Source: Clostridia bacterium
GTDB taxonomy: Bacteria; Bacillota; Clostridia; Oscillospirales; Acutalibacteraceae
Length of the DNA: 64,000 bases
Direction: 5' to 3'
NCBI GenBank assembly: GCA_017516745.1
Contig: JAFXBF010000006.1
Span: forward strand, 28,274-92,273
Shown here: in pieces, positions 1 to 8,745 of the stretch
How the letters are laid out: every line of letters starts with the position of its first letter
Position numbering within the stretch: position 1 is the first letter of the stretch
The notes under the pieces: generated by a model
Told to the model about the DNA's origin: nothing
The model's database searches: none
Seen by the model: the letters and a program-made list of their open reading frames with translations, nothing else
Made by a program: the position numbers and the translations under genes

Positions 1-1011
1 GAAACAACGGAAGAAGCTTCCGGTGCACAAATCGTTCTCAACGGCGAAGAAGAGGCGGTTGCAAACGAGTTCTTCTTTGTAACAGCTGTTCCCGGCCTTG
101 AGAGCACAGTCAAGGTTGACTGCAACTACAAGAACGCAGAGATTGTTGCAGGTCAGAGCCTTCAGCTTATGCTCAGCAACTTCAACATCAAGAACCTCAA
201 CTACTTCTGGACCGTTCTCGATGATACATCCACTCCCCTTGTTGACGAAAGAGACATTGTTACCGTTTCCAAGGACGGTAACGTAACAGTTCAGCCCAAC
301 AGCGCAACATTTAATAAGAACACAAACGTCAAGGTTCAGGCTGTTATGTACTACAACGGCGAGCCCTGGACAAAGACAGTTACAATCACCGCTGTTCCCG
401 CAAACGTATTCCTTAACCCCTACTTCGACACAACAGAAGACAACTGCCTGACCCTCGGTGAAGGTGCTTACAGATACATCACAGCAACCACAAACATGAA
501 GGACACCACGGTCACATGGACAACTGAAGATGCTGAAATCGCTACAGTTTCTGCAGGCGGTAAGGTTACAGGCGTAGGCGTTGGCAAGACTTACATCAAG
601 GCTTCCGTCAAGGTTGGCGAGGTCAACGTTTCCAGAAGAGTACTTGTTGATGTCAAGCTCAACCACGTTTCCGTTATGGGCATTACCTTTGACACACATT
701 CCGACAAAGTACGTGTAAACGACTACAAGGTTGTCAAGTACACATTTGAAACAGCTCCCGCTGACAAGAATCCCTCCAACAGCAAGGTAACATTCACCTC
801 CAGCGACCCTGCAATTGCAACAGTTGATGCAGACGGTAAGGTTACAGGCGTTTCCGTCGGTACAGCCACAATCACGGTTACTTCCGAAGACGGCAAGTAC
901 ACAGACACCTGCACATTCACTGTTCAGGAAGCTATCCCCAACTGGCTTATGGTTATCATTGCTCCCTTCAGAATCATCTACAATCTCATTATGATGATCC
1001 TCGGCAGATAA
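1..1011 (+). CDS. Bacterial Ig-like (Big2) repeat protein, 5' partial
   Basis: The reading frame is open from base 1, so the N-terminus lies outside the window; 336 residues are visible. Two Big2-type Ig-like repeats are recognisable by the recurring pattern of a threonine-rich strand, then D/E-x-E-I-A-T-V, then G-K-V-T-G-V-x-V-G, with the signature near window bases 525-585 and 795-870. Such repeats usually form rods or adhesive stalks on exported proteins. The chain ends in a hydrophobic, amphipathic tail (NWLMVIIAPFRIIYNLIMM) with no LPXTG motif, so any surface anchoring is by membrane association rather than sortase. A hairpin terminator follows. Family assignment is firm; the specific role is unknown. 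Confidence 0.85.
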   Translation, partial: ETTEEASGAQIVLNGEEEAVANEFFFVTAVPGLESTVKVDCNYKNAEIVAGQSLQLMLSNFNIKNLNYFWTVLDDTSTPLVDERDIVTVSKDGNVTVQPNSATFNKNTNVKVQAVMYYNGEPWTKTVTITAVPANVFLNPYFDTTEDNCLTLGEGAYRYITATTNMKDTTVTWTTEDAEIATVSAGGKVTGVGVGKTYIKASVKVGEVNVSRRVLVDVKLNHVSVMGITFDTHSDKVRVNDYKVVKYTFETAPADKNPSNSKVTFTSSDPAIATVDADGKVTGVSVGTATITVTSEDGKYTDTCTFTVQEAIPNWLMVIIAPFRIIYNLIMMILGR

Positions 1012-1032
1012 TTACAACAGATTAATTAACAT

Positions 1033-1066
1033 AAGCGGATTCACTTTCGGGTGAGTCCGCTTTTAC
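1033..1066 (+). terminator. Intrinsic terminator after the Big2 gene
   Basis: A 12-bp near-perfect stem, AAGCGGATTCAC with GTGAGTCCGCTT, has a short loop and is followed by TTTTACTTTT. It lies between two convergent genes and overlaps the end of yunB, so it can act in both directions. Confidence 0.8.
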
Positions 1067-1704
1067 TTTTGCGTTATACCTGCATACATTTCCGGCACCT
1101 TGCCGACTATTATCGTTTCGGCGACAAGTGTGGTATATGTATAGGCGGCGGTTACTGTTTCGCCCGGAAAAACTATCAGCATTGTTGCAGTTGTTTTCAG
1201 GAAAAGCTGATGTCGGGTCTGGTTTATGCCTGCATCATCAAAAGTGTCGAAAAAAGAAGTCTGTGCGCTGCCCGTAATGCTTATCACCGTGCTGATTTTC
1301 GGCCCTCTGCCGTTTAAAAGTGCAAGACCCGTGAGTGAGCCTATAGGTATACCCAGCTCCTTTGCGCTTAAGCCCGAAAGATTTTTGGCAACCGCAGAAT
1401 TTATTTTTGATTTGAGCAGATTAATCCGCATAGCATCGGTTTCAATTGAAACAATATTACCGTCGGCACTTCGCTTTATGCTGACAAGGCTGTTATAGCC
1501 CGTATCCGTATTCGTAAGGATGGATGGAATATCCGTGCCTGCCGCAACGGCGGCGTAGCTTTGCGCCTGCACGGTTGCCGTGCTTCTTATCATGGGTCTT
1601 AGTCTTGCATCAATCAGCAGAAACAAGGTAAGCGAAATCAGCAGCAGACACACCGCAATAAAAATGTATTTTTTTGCTTTTCCGTACGGCTTACGGTATT
1701 TCAA
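1063..1704 (-). CDS. yunB: Sporulation protein YunB
   Basis: The protein is 213 residues with one N-terminal membrane segment (IFIAVCLLLISLTLFLLI). The stretch around SIKRSADGNIVSIETD and the LSAKELGIPIGSLTG region match the YunB sporulation family, whose members are made in the mother cell under sigma E; the molecular function is not known. A GTG at 1713 overlaps the ribosome binding site GGGGGTGA, so I chose the TTG at 1704, which has normal spacing. The gene converges on the Big2 gene and supports assignment to an endospore former. Confidence 0.8.
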   Translation of the reverse strand: MKYRKPYGKAKKYIFIAVCLLLISLTLFLLIDARLRPMIRSTATVQAQSYAAVAAGTDIPSILTNTDTGYNSLVSIKRSADGNIVSIETDAMRINLLKSKINSAVAKNLSGLSAKELGIPIGSLTGLALLNGRGPKISTVISITGSAQTSFFDTFDDAGINQTRHQLFLKTTATMLIVFPGETVTAAYTYTTLVAETIIVGKVPEMYAGITQK

Positions 1705-1771
1705 TGTGCTCACCCCCGTATATTACCCATATATTATATGAATGTTAAATAAGGGAAGTGCATTTTTTCAC

Positions 1772-1800
1772 TTGACTAATGGACAAAAGCAATGTAAAAT
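1772..1800 (+). promoter_or_regulatory. Sigma-A-type promoter for the DUF1292 gene
   Basis: TTGACT, a 17-base spacer and TAAAAT lie 43 bases upstream of the start codon. Both hexamers are close to consensus. Confidence 0.6.
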
Positions 1801-1842
1801 GTCTATTGTAATAAAGAAAATAAAATTCAGGAGTAATAAACA

Positions 1843-2142
1843 ATGGATAAGGAATACAATCCCGATATCGTCAGCGTAGTTGACGAGGACGGCAAAGAAC
1901 ACATCTTTGAAGAGCTTGACAGAATTGAAACCGAAAAGGGCAAGTATGTTGCTCTTCTCCCCATCTACGACGATCCGCAGGAGCAGCTTGACGACAGCGG
2001 AGAGGTAATTATTCTCAAGGTCACCGAGGAAGACGGCGAAATCTACCTTGCCGCAATTGAGGACGATGACGAATTCAACGAGGTCGGCAACCTTTTCGAA
2101 GAAAGACTCGAAGACCTTTTCGAGCTTGAAGACGAAGAATAA
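1843..2142 (+). CDS. DUF1292 family protein (YrzB-like)
   Basis: This is a small, very acidic protein of 99 residues. It shows the DUF1292 pattern: an N-terminal V-D-E-D-G-K-E-x-x-F strand, a central KYVALLP strand, and EVIILKV followed by an acidic C-terminal helix. The family is widespread in Firmicutes and often sits near alaS/ruvX; its function is unknown. It has a good ribosome binding site (CAGGAG) and its own promoter. No neighbour explains its role here. Confidence 0.85.
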   Translation: MDKEYNPDIVSVVDEDGKEHIFEELDRIETEKGKYVALLPIYDDPQEQLDDSGEVIILKVTEEDGEIYLAAIEDDDEFNEVGNLFEERLEDLFELEDEE

Positions 2143-2155
2143 AAAATAATAATCA

Positions 2156-2340
2156 CCCTGCCTTGTGCGACAACTTTCGGCAATACTAACCCAACACTCT
2201 TTTTATAGGGATGCCTGCTCCGACAGCGGATTGCAGACCTCCCGCCTTTTCAGGCGGACGAAGGGAGCGTGAACCTGTTGGGAGGCGACCCACCTGCTTT
2301 TACACGCAGGTTAATATTAGCCTTGAGCGGCTTGGCGGGG
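2156..2340 (+). ncRNA. ssrS: Probable 6S RNA
   Basis: The 185-nt segment folds into one long rod. CCCTGCC at 2156-2162 closes on GGCGGGG at 2334-2340. GGCAATACTAAC at 2179-2190 pairs with GTTAATATTAGCC at 2310-2322 with one bulge and one mismatch. Further in, CTCCGACAG pairs with CTGTTGGGAG. The 3' side of the central bubble holds a small hairpin, CCCACCTGC with GCAGGTT, a feature I associate with 6S RNAs. 6S RNA mimics an open promoter and binds sigma-A RNA polymerase. There is no open frame and no SRP, RNase P or tmRNA signature. A covariance search would settle the identity. Confidence 0.7.
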
Positions 2341-2343
2341 TGA

Positions 2344-2425
2344 CCTAACGGATTTACGAGTATTTTAACGATGAGATGGCGGAAATCCTCCCCGCAAAAA
2401 ACGGGTTCGGATTATACTCGCCACC
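2344..2425. repeat. Half copy of the foldback element (family E)
   Basis: These 82 bases match 26920-27001 at 80 positions. Only one half of the element is present: one terminal arm (2405-2425) and the CTCG side of the core. Homology stops in the loop of the core hairpin, exactly where the 6S RNA sequence begins on the other side. Confidence 0.85.
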
Positions 2426-2441
2426 CTATGAGTGATTTTTT

Positions 2442-3113
2442 ATGAAAAAGATTATTGATTTTGATTTGTACGGTCTTCTTCCCGTCGAAGGAGGCTTTCT
2501 TTACATAAAGCCCGAGGTTTTGCCCGACGGCAACGTCAAGGGCAGTTTTTTAGGCTGCGAGGCGCAAAGCTGCCGCAGCGGACAGATTACCAAATGGGCA
2601 TATTTTGAAAGCAAGTTCGGCCCTGCATACAAGGCAATTGCAGGACAGGTTACTGACTATATTTCCTGCGAAACGGGCTTTCTTTCAAACAACCACACGG
2701 TTGTGCTCTACCCTGACGGCGACCTCGGCATATTCAACACCAAGGGTGCGGCAGTATGGACGGGTGAGCTCAAGTACAACGGCGCACCCGTAAGAGGTGT
2801 TGCGGTTGACGGCAAAAATTTCTGGAGCGTTGTGCCCGAGCTGAACGCAGTTATCTGCTACGCTACGGACGAAAAAAGAGTACAGATGAGAATAGGCGGC
2901 GGCAAATCCACAGCCTTCCTCAACCCTGTATCCATAGTCCGATACAACGATATGCTCTATGTCTGCAACGAGGGCTCCAACAAGGTAAGAACAATTTCGC
3001 TTGCCAACTATGCGGTGAACGATTACCTTGAATTTGACGAGCCCGTAAAAAAATATTTCCTCGCAGGCGGCAAGGAATTTGTACTGCTTGACTCGGGTCT
3101 TTACGAGCTTTAA
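2442..3113 (+). CDS. Hypothetical beta-propeller-like protein
   Basis: The protein has 223 residues and no signal peptide or membrane segment. I recognise no named family. Repeated short strands with motifs such as TVVLYPDGDLGIFN, GVAVDGKNFWSVVPE and SIVRYNDMLYVCNEGSNKVRTIS resemble blades of NHL/WD-like beta propellers, with about four blades visible. The start ATG follows the repeat element closely and has only a weak ribosome binding site. A terminator hairpin follows the stop. Function unknown. Confidence 0.6.
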   Translation: MKKIIDFDLYGLLPVEGGFLYIKPEVLPDGNVKGSFLGCEAQSCRSGQITKWAYFESKFGPAYKAIAGQVTDYISCETGFLSNNHTVVLYPDGDLGIFNTKGAAVWTGELKYNGAPVRGVAVDGKNFWSVVPELNAVICYATDEKRVQMRIGGGKSTAFLNPVSIVRYNDMLYVCNEGSNKVRTISLANYAVNDYLEFDEPVKKYFLAGGKEFVLLDSGLYEL

Positions 3114-3124
3114 AAAAATTAAAA

Positions 3125-3162
3125 ACCGCCGTTCACCTTTTAACGGTAAACGGCGTTGTTTT
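3125..3162. terminator. Bidirectional terminator between convergent genes
   Basis: A 13-bp stem, ACCGCCGTTcACC with GGTaAACGGCGTT, is followed by TGTTTT on the plus strand and by an A/T-rich flank on the other. It lies between convergent genes. Confidence 0.7.
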
Positions 3163-3169
3163 CGGATAT

Positions 3170-4378
3170 TTATATAGCGGCAAAAATTGCTTCAAAAAAT
3201 CTGATTATTGCCAAGAAGAAAGATACAATATAATCAAAGAAGTTCTTTTTGGGCTTTTCGGGCTCAACGGGTGCGGAAGCTGTCGTTTCTTCGGGAACGG
3301 TTGTTGTTTCGGGTGCACGTGTCGTTGTTTCTTCGGCAGCGGTTGTCGTTTCCTTTACGGTAGTTGTTTCACCCGGAATTTCGATTTCGGCAGGCAATGT
3401 TGTTGTTATCACAGAAGCAGTCGTTGTTTCAACGGGCTTCAAGCCGCCCGTGGTTGTTTCTTCGGGAACAACGGGTTTGGTGGTGCTTTCAGTTTCAGGC
3501 TTATACTTTTCATACATTGCCAGAGCATCTGCAAGCTCTCTTACAGCGAGGCGTCTGTAAACCGAAACCTGAATATCGGATGAATTTCGCTCAAAATGAT
3601 AAAGATATTTTCCGGTTACCGTTTCTGGGTCTATGCCGTATTTCAATGCAGAACTTCTTTCGATAGCTATAGAACTATCATATTGAGGAGTATTTGAGAG
3701 CTTGCTGCTTTCAGCATAAATTGCTCTTATCAGCACATCCTCGCTCTGACGATTGAAGCCACCAATGTTTTCAAAAGCATTGAACAGAGCCTTGCTGTTT
3801 ACACCGTGATGCACAGCTCGAGACCAGATAACATTTTTTAAAGCAATTGTGTAATCATCAATATCAAAACCCTTTATCTGTTCTTCAAGCTTCGACACCA
3901 TTACATCGTAATAGCACGCCTTCGTATAATTGTGCTGTAACACAAGAAAGCTCTGCGCATCTTCTTTGGCAACCGCCTTCCAGACAGCGTTGAAGTTTTC
4001 GCCGTATGTATTGTTATCAAGCGTAAAGGCATCAATAAGGCGCTGACCCGTGCGTGCACCCTCACCCGAAGATATACACCAGCGTGCAAACTCCATCGGT
4101 ACACCGTTGCGACTCGAAAACTGATACGCACCGTACGATACGCCACCTGTATCCTTACCCTCCGAAATGCTTGCAGGGTCGCCGTTTGATTCATACTTTG
4201 CAGACAGACTGCCGAGCAAAAAAGCTTCGTCATCGGCATTTGCGTAATCGGAATTGAGCATAATATAATATTCGCTTTCAAGTCCGTTAAGCACGAAATC
4301 CTGCTTTGCCTTTGCACTCACTGCAAAGCCGCCGACAACGGCAGCACTGAGCACAAGGCAGATTATTTTCTTTTTCAT
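3170..4378 (-). CDS. Exported lysozyme/chitosanase-like protein with Thr-rich stalk
   Basis: The protein has 402 residues. It starts with a signal peptide ending near VSAKA. Residues 50-290 resemble lysozyme-superfamily (GH46/transglycosylase-like) domains, with the motif YESNGDPASISEGKDTGGVSYGAYQ. A 90-residue linker of ETTT-type repeats follows, and then a C-terminal hydrophobic amphipathic tail (FFDYIVSFFLAIIRFFEAIF). A GTG nine bases upstream overlaps the ribosome binding site GAGGTGA, so I placed the start at the ATG at 4378. Cell-wall hydrolysis is an inference from the fold. It is divergent from the phosphoesterase gene and shares the peptide TTLPAEI with it. Confidence 0.6.
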   Translation of the reverse strand: MKKKIICLVLSAAVVGGFAVSAKAKQDFVLNGLESEYYIMLNSDYANADDEAFLLGSLSAKYESNGDPASISEGKDTGGVSYGAYQFSSRNGVPMEFARWCISSGEGARTGQRLIDAFTLDNNTYGENFNAVWKAVAKEDAQSFLVLQHNYTKACYYDVMVSKLEEQIKGFDIDDYTIALKNVIWSRAVHHGVNSKALFNAFENIGGFNRQSEDVLIRAIYAESSKLSNTPQYDSSIAIERSSALKYGIDPETVTGKYLYHFERNSSDIQVSVYRRLAVRELADALAMYEKYKPETESTTKPVVPEETTTGGLKPVETTTASVITTTLPAEIEIPGETTTVKETTTAAEETTTRAPETTTVPEETTASAPVEPEKPKKNFFDYIVSFFLAIIRFFEAIFAAI

Positions 4379-4471
4379 TAAACTCACCTCAACTTATATT
4401 TTAACTTATTTCACAACCTTTTGTCAATTATACCTTCAATGGTAAATATATAAAATGAAAGGAAACAGAAA

Positions 4472-5533
4472 ATGGAATCAATTATGCAGCTTATCGAAAA
4501 AATTATTGCGCTGTTTATGTCCTTCTTCGCAATGTTTTTCGGTACAACAACACCCGCAGGATATTCTCCGCTTGATGCAGAGAACATAAAGCTCAATGCG
4601 GCTGTCATTTCTGACACCCACATTGACAGCGCAACATATGAAAGGACGTCGCTTCTGCGCAAAGGCCTTGCAGATATCAATGCAAGCACCGCAGGCGTTG
4701 ACGTTCTTGCCGTTGTCGGCGACTGCACCGAAGGCGGCAAGTCTGACCAGTTCAGAATTTTCTTCAACCGCCTTTCCGCCTGCGACAGAGTAAGACTTAC
4801 CCTTGTTTCGCTCGGCAACCACGACTCGTGGCAGGACAACGCAGGCTTCCAGGCTTTCTTTGAGCAGTACGGTAAATTCCTCAAAAAAGTCGTAACAACA
4901 ACCTACCGCCACGAAACCGTAAAGGGCTACCACTTCTTCACCCTCGGCACAGAGGCAAAGCTGCAGGACGAAGCCTACCTCTCACAGACACAGCTTGACT
5001 GGTTTGACTCGGAGCTTTCGGGTCTTATCGGCACGGACAAGCCGATTTTCGTAATGCTTCACCAGCCCTTCAACGGCACAAACAGAGTTAACGAAGCATG
5101 GGCACTCGGTCAGCTCGGCCAGCAGTCCGACGCACTTATGGCTATCACCAAGAAGTACACCGACCGGGGCATGCTTATCGTATTCTTCTCGGGTCACCTT
5201 CACAGCGGTCTGGGCTACAGCGGCGTTACCAACGACGGCAACCTTTATTTTGTTGACTGCCCGAGCTTCGGCAAAGACCCCTCCAGAGGCGACATCATTG
5301 AAACAGGTACGGGCTATGTGCTTGAAGCATATATAGGCAGAATAGTTATCCGTGCAAGAAACTTTGTTTCGGGCATATTCTACGATAACTATACCTACAC
5401 AATCAAGACAAACGAGCAGACAGTCCCCGAAGAGCCCACAACGGATGAGCAGCCGACAGAACCTCCGACCGCTCCTCCCGAAACGGAAACAACAACCGTC
5501 CCGATGACAACCCTGCCTGCTGAAATAGGATAA
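4472..5533 (+). CDS. Membrane-anchored calcineurin-like metallophosphoesterase
   Basis: The protein has 353 residues. The binuclear-metal motifs occur in order: SDTHID (about residue 48), GDCTEGG (about 83), GNHD (about 113), a histidine in MLHQP, and SGHLHSG (about 235). An N-terminal hydrophobic helix (IIALFMSFFAMFFG) probably anchors it outside the membrane. The C-terminus is a Thr/Pro-rich tail ending TTLPAEIG. The substrate cannot be told from sequence. It is transcribed divergently from the Thr-rich lysozyme-like gene, and the similar tails suggest the two products act at the same cell-surface site. A terminator follows. Confidence 0.85.
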   Translation: MESIMQLIEKIIALFMSFFAMFFGTTTPAGYSPLDAENIKLNAAVISDTHIDSATYERTSLLRKGLADINASTAGVDVLAVVGDCTEGGKSDQFRIFFNRLSACDRVRLTLVSLGNHDSWQDNAGFQAFFEQYGKFLKKVVTTTYRHETVKGYHFFTLGTEAKLQDEAYLSQTQLDWFDSELSGLIGTDKPIFVMLHQPFNGTNRVNEAWALGQLGQQSDALMAITKKYTDRGMLIVFFSGHLHSGLGYSGVTNDGNLYFVDCPSFGKDPSRGDIIETGTGYVLEAYIGRIVIRARNFVSGIFYDNYTYTIKTNEQTVPEEPTTDEQPTEPPTAPPETETTTVPMTTLPAEIG

Positions 5534-5545
5534 ATTTCACATCAT

Positions 5546-5588
5546 AAAAAGGCTTGCAACGGTAAGATTACCATTGCAAGCCTTTGTT
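5546..5588. terminator. Bidirectional terminator
   Basis: AAAGGCTTGCAA pairs perfectly with TTGCAAGCCTTT across a 14-base loop. T-runs lie on both sides, between the convergent phosphoesterase and HepT genes. Confidence 0.85.
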
Positions 5589-5596
5589 TAATTCTG

Positions 5597-5920
5597 TTAC
5601 TGTATTGCTTCAAGCTGTACCTTAAGTTCAGCAAGGTCACCCGAAATAATCTCCCAGACAAGAACAAGATTTACGCCTTCGTAATCGTGAACTATTCTGT
5701 TGCGTAAACCTCGCATCTGATTCCACGGAACTGATTTGTTTCCTGATATAAAATCGGCATCCAGTTTATTGACCAGTTCTCCAAGCTGGCTCAAATTAAA
5801 AACACACGCTTCAACAAGCAAGGAATTTTCCTCAAAATCGGAATAACCGATACCGTCGCAGTAAGAAGATATCTTATCAATATAACCTATCATTTTTGAA
5901 ATTATTTTCTTATTCTTCAT
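5597..5920 (-). CDS. hepT: HepT-like (DUF86) RNase toxin
   Basis: This 107-residue all-helical protein carries the HEPN-type motif R-N-R-I-V-H-D-Y near residue 83, the R-x4-6-H pattern of the HepT RNase active site. HepT toxins cleave RNA and are silenced by their partner MntA, which AMPylates a tyrosine close to this motif; the Y of HDY fits that target. The start at 5920 overlaps the end of the nucleotidyltransferase gene by 11 bases, with AGGTG as ribosome binding site, so the pair is translationally coupled. Confidence 0.85.
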   Translation of the reverse strand: MKNKKIISKMIGYIDKISSYCDGIGYSDFEENSLLVEACVFNLSQLGELVNKLDADFISGNKSVPWNQMRGLRNRIVHDYEGVNLVLVWEIISGDLAELKVQLEAIQ

Positions 5921-6209
5921 ATATAACAACACCTGTTTTTTCAATTTCACGCTCTACAAGCGAACCGCTTTTTATGTGAGACACATCGAACAAATCGACC
6001 TCCATATTTACGGCTTGTTTGACATCTTCCAGAAGGCCTATGAAGCGAAGACCTTTGAGATTACTGTCAACAAGAATATCCAGATCACTTGAATTGGTGT
6101 TTGTTCCTTTGGCAACCGAGCCGAAAAGAACGGCACGGCTGACACCGTGTTGTCTGAATACAGGCGAAAGCACCTGAGCAACACTTCTGATATTTACTGC
6201 ATTTTCCAT
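5910..6209 (-). CDS. mntA: MntA-like nucleotidyltransferase antitoxin
   Basis: This 99-residue minimal nucleotidyltransferase has the signature G-S-V-A-K-G followed by S-D-L-D-I-L-V-D near residues 35-52, and a third acidic residue in VDLFDV. In the HepT/MntA system it inactivates the toxin by transferring AMP. The start at 6209 has a strong ribosome binding site (GGGAGG) seven bases upstream; a longer frame upstream lacks one. It is the first gene of the two-gene operon, the usual antitoxin-first order. Confidence 0.85.
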   Translation of the reverse strand: MENAVNIRSVAQVLSPVFRQHGVSRAVLFGSVAKGTNTNSSDLDILVDSNLKGLRFIGLLEDVKQAVNMEVDLFDVSHIKSGSLVEREIEKTGVVIYEE

Positions 6210-6349
6210 TCTTATCGCCTCCCGATTACTTTTTTCAATTAAATTATACACAAAAATTTCAGTTAAGTCAAATTAAAGTATTTTCAAAGCACAAAATATA
6301 TGATATAAACTATATTAAGATTATCTTTAACATAATCGGAGAAAACCTT

Positions 6350-8617
6350 ATGAAAAACAAATTCACCGTCGAAGGTATGATGTGTGCTGCCTGTTCTGCC
6401 GCAGTTGAAAGGGCTGTCGGTAAAATCGAGGGCGTTGAAAGCGCACAGGTCAACCTTCTTGCCAAGCTCCTTACAGTTGAATACGACGAAGGCTCGGTTA
6501 CACCCGAGAGCATCTGCGCCGCAGTAAAAAAGGCAGGCTTTTCCGCCGTTTTGCAGGAAGAGCCCAAGCCCGTTGAGATAAAAAGCGATGAAAACAAAAA
6601 TCCGCCGAGCTTACCCAAGCCCGAAGAAAAATTCACGCCCGTTAAGACAAGGCTAGCCGTTTCTGTGCCGCTGCTCGTTATATTAATGTATATAACAATG
6701 GGGCACATGGTCGGACTGCCCCTGCCCGATTTCCTTCACGGTGTCAACAACGGCGTTCAGTTTGCGTTTTTGCAGTTTCTGCTCACCCTGCCCGTTGTGT
6801 ATGTAAACCGCAAGTTTTTCTTCAACGGCTTCAGGTCGCTTCTGCACAAAGCGCCGAATATGGACACGCTTGTTGCAGTCGGCTCGGGTGCGGCACTCAT
6901 ATACGGCATAGCATCAATCTTTATGATTGGCTACGGTCTGGGAAACGCAAGACCCGACATAGCCGAAAAATATACTTCAAACCTCTATTTTGAATCCGCC
7001 TCAATGATACTCACCCTTGTTACCGTGGGCAAATTCCTTGAGGAGAGGTCAAAAAGCAAAACGAATTCAGCCGTTGCAAAGCTGATTGATTTATCGCCGA
7101 AAACAGCAACGGTTATAAGAAACGGTAAGGAAACAACGGTAAACGCCGAGGAAATTGTTGTTGGCGATGTAATTATAATCCGTCCGGGCGAAAAAATACC
7201 TGTTGACGGAATTATCACCGAGGGCGCATCAAGCGTTGACCAGTCCGCACTTACGGGCGAAAGTATGCCCGTTGAAAAGACTGTGGGCGACAGCGTTATG
7301 TCCGCCTCAATCAACCTTGAAGGCTCATTTACAATGAAGGCTTCAAAGGTCGGCAAAGAAACAACGCTTGCACAGATAATAAAACTCGTTGAAGAAGCAG
7401 GCGCAACAAAAGCACCTGTTGCAAGGCTTGCAGACAAGATTGCAGGCATTTTTGTGCCCGTGGTTATGAGCATTTCGTTTGTTACTTTTATTGCGTGGCT
7501 GGCAGCAGGTCAGACAGTTGAATTTGCGCTTTCCTGCGCAATATGCGTGCTTGTTATCTCCTGCCCGTGTGCACTCGGGCTTGCAACACCCGTTGCAATT
7601 ACAGTTTCCGCAGGCAGATGCGCATCCAACGGAATACTGATAAAATCCGCCGAAGCACTTGAAGCAATCTGCAAGGCAGACACGGTAATTCTGGACAAAA
7701 CAGGCACGGTGACAACAGGCAGACCTGCCGTTACGGATATCATCACCCTTGACATGGATAAAAACGAATTATTACAGCTTGCCGCATCACTTGAAAACAA
7801 GAGCGAGCACCTGCTTGCAAAGGCGATTTGCGAAAGCTATAAGGGCGAGCTCGTAAAGGTAAACAGCTTTACCTATATTCCGGGCAAGGGTGTTTCGGCA
7901 ATAATTAACGGTAAAAAAGCTCTCGGCGGAAATGCTTCGCTTATGTCGGAAAACGGCGTTGATATTTCGGCTTTCAAAGAGCAGACGGCTGTACTTTCCG
8001 CACAGGGCAAAACCGTAATGTATTTTGCGCAGGATAACAACGCAATCGGTATAATTGCCGTTGCGGATGAAATCAAGCCCTCAAGCGTTGAGGCTGTAAG
8101 AACGTTGATACAAAGCGGAAAAGAGGTTATCCTCCTTACGGGTGACAACCGCAACACCGCAGAAGTTATAGGCAGACAGCTCGGCGTTACAAAAGTTGTT
8201 GCAGAGGTTCTGCCTGCACAAAAGGCTGAACAGGTTGAAGCCGAGCAGAAAAAGGGTAAAAAAGTAATTATGGTTGGCGACGGAATTAACGATTCCCCTG
8301 CCCTTGCAAAAGCCGACATCGGCATTGCCATAGGCGGCGGTACGGACATTGCAATAGACTCCGCCGACGTTGTGCTTATGAAGAACGATTTGACCGATGT
8401 TGTAAAGGCAATCACCTTTTCACGCAAAACTCTGCGCAATATAAAGCAAAACCTTTTCTGGGCGTTTTTCTACAACGTTATAGGCATCCCCGTTGCGGCA
8501 GGCGTGCTGTTTTTGCCGTTTGGCATAACCCTCTCGCCGATGATAGGTGCAGCCGCAATGAGCCTGAGCTCACTTTTCGTCGTTACAAACGCATTAAGGT
8601 TATATAAGATGAAATAA
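6350..8617 (+). CDS. copA: Copper-translocating P-type ATPase
   Basis: The protein has 755 residues. An N-terminal HMA metal-binding domain carries MMCAAC (Cys12 and Cys15). The membrane CPC metal site is at 405-407, the phosphorylation motif DKTGT begins at Asp449, and GDGIND is at 643-648. Together these define a P1B-1 ATPase that exports Cu(I) across the cytoplasmic membrane. No copper chaperone or CsoR/CopY regulator gene lies next to it and no clear operator was seen, so its regulation is unresolved. A terminator hairpin follows directly. Confidence 0.95.
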   Translation: MKNKFTVEGMMCAACSAAVERAVGKIEGVESAQVNLLAKLLTVEYDEGSVTPESICAAVKKAGFSAVLQEEPKPVEIKSDENKNPPSLPKPEEKFTPVKTRLAVSVPLLVILMYITMGHMVGLPLPDFLHGVNNGVQFAFLQFLLTLPVVYVNRKFFFNGFRSLLHKAPNMDTLVAVGSGAALIYGIASIFMIGYGLGNARPDIAEKYTSNLYFESASMILTLVTVGKFLEERSKSKTNSAVAKLIDLSPKTATVIRNGKETTVNAEEIVVGDVIIIRPGEKIPVDGIITEGASSVDQSALTGESMPVEKTVGDSVMSASINLEGSFTMKASKVGKETTLAQIIKLVEEAGATKAPVARLADKIAGIFVPVVMSISFVTFIAWLAAGQTVEFALSCAICVLVISCPCALGLATPVAITVSAGRCASNGILIKSAEALEAICKADTVILDKTGTVTTGRPAVTDIITLDMDKNELLQLAASLENKSEHLLAKAICESYKGELVKVNSFTYIPGKGVSAIINGKKALGGNASLMSENGVDISAFKEQTAVLSAQGKTVMYFAQDNNAIGIIAVADEIKPSSVEAVRTLIQSGKEVILLTGDNRNTAEVIGRQLGVTKVVAEVLPAQKAEQVEAEQKKGKKVIMVGDGINDSPALAKADIGIAIGGGTDIAIDSADVVLMKNDLTDVVKAITFSRKTLRNIKQNLFWAFFYNVIGIPVAAGVLFLPFGITLSPMIGAAAMSLSSLFVVTNALRLYKMK

Positions 8618-8624
8618 TCTACTG

Positions 8625-8659
8625 ACACCGTTGATTTCAAAATTCAGCGGTGTTTTTGT
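8625..8659 (+). terminator. Intrinsic terminator after copA
   Basis: ACACCGTTGA pairs with TCAGCGGTGT across a nine-base loop and is followed by TTTTGTTTT. Confidence 0.8.
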
Positions 8660-8745
8660 TTTGACGGAATAATTTAGCAAATACTCTTGTTATTGTAATT
8701 AATATTTGTTATACTTATTGTAATTGTAAAATGGGGAGGAATGTT

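Noticed and set aside
2156-2340. SRP RNA, RNase P RNA or tmRNA
   Set aside because: None of their conserved motifs (GGAAG-type SRP loop, ACAGAAA of RNase P, tRNA-like ends of tmRNA) is present; the single-rod fold with the 3' CCACCTGC hairpin fits 6S RNA better.
3249-3560. Tandem GTTGTTTCTTCGG-like DNA repeats and a long plus-strand frame
   Set aside because: They are the antisense of the ETTT-rich linker of the minus-strand exported protein; repeated codons explain the pattern.
3364-3560. TTLPAEI as a sortase (LPXTG-like) sorting signal
   Set aside because: The fourth and fifth residues are wrong, and in the phosphoesterase the chain ends two residues later without a membrane segment and basic tail.
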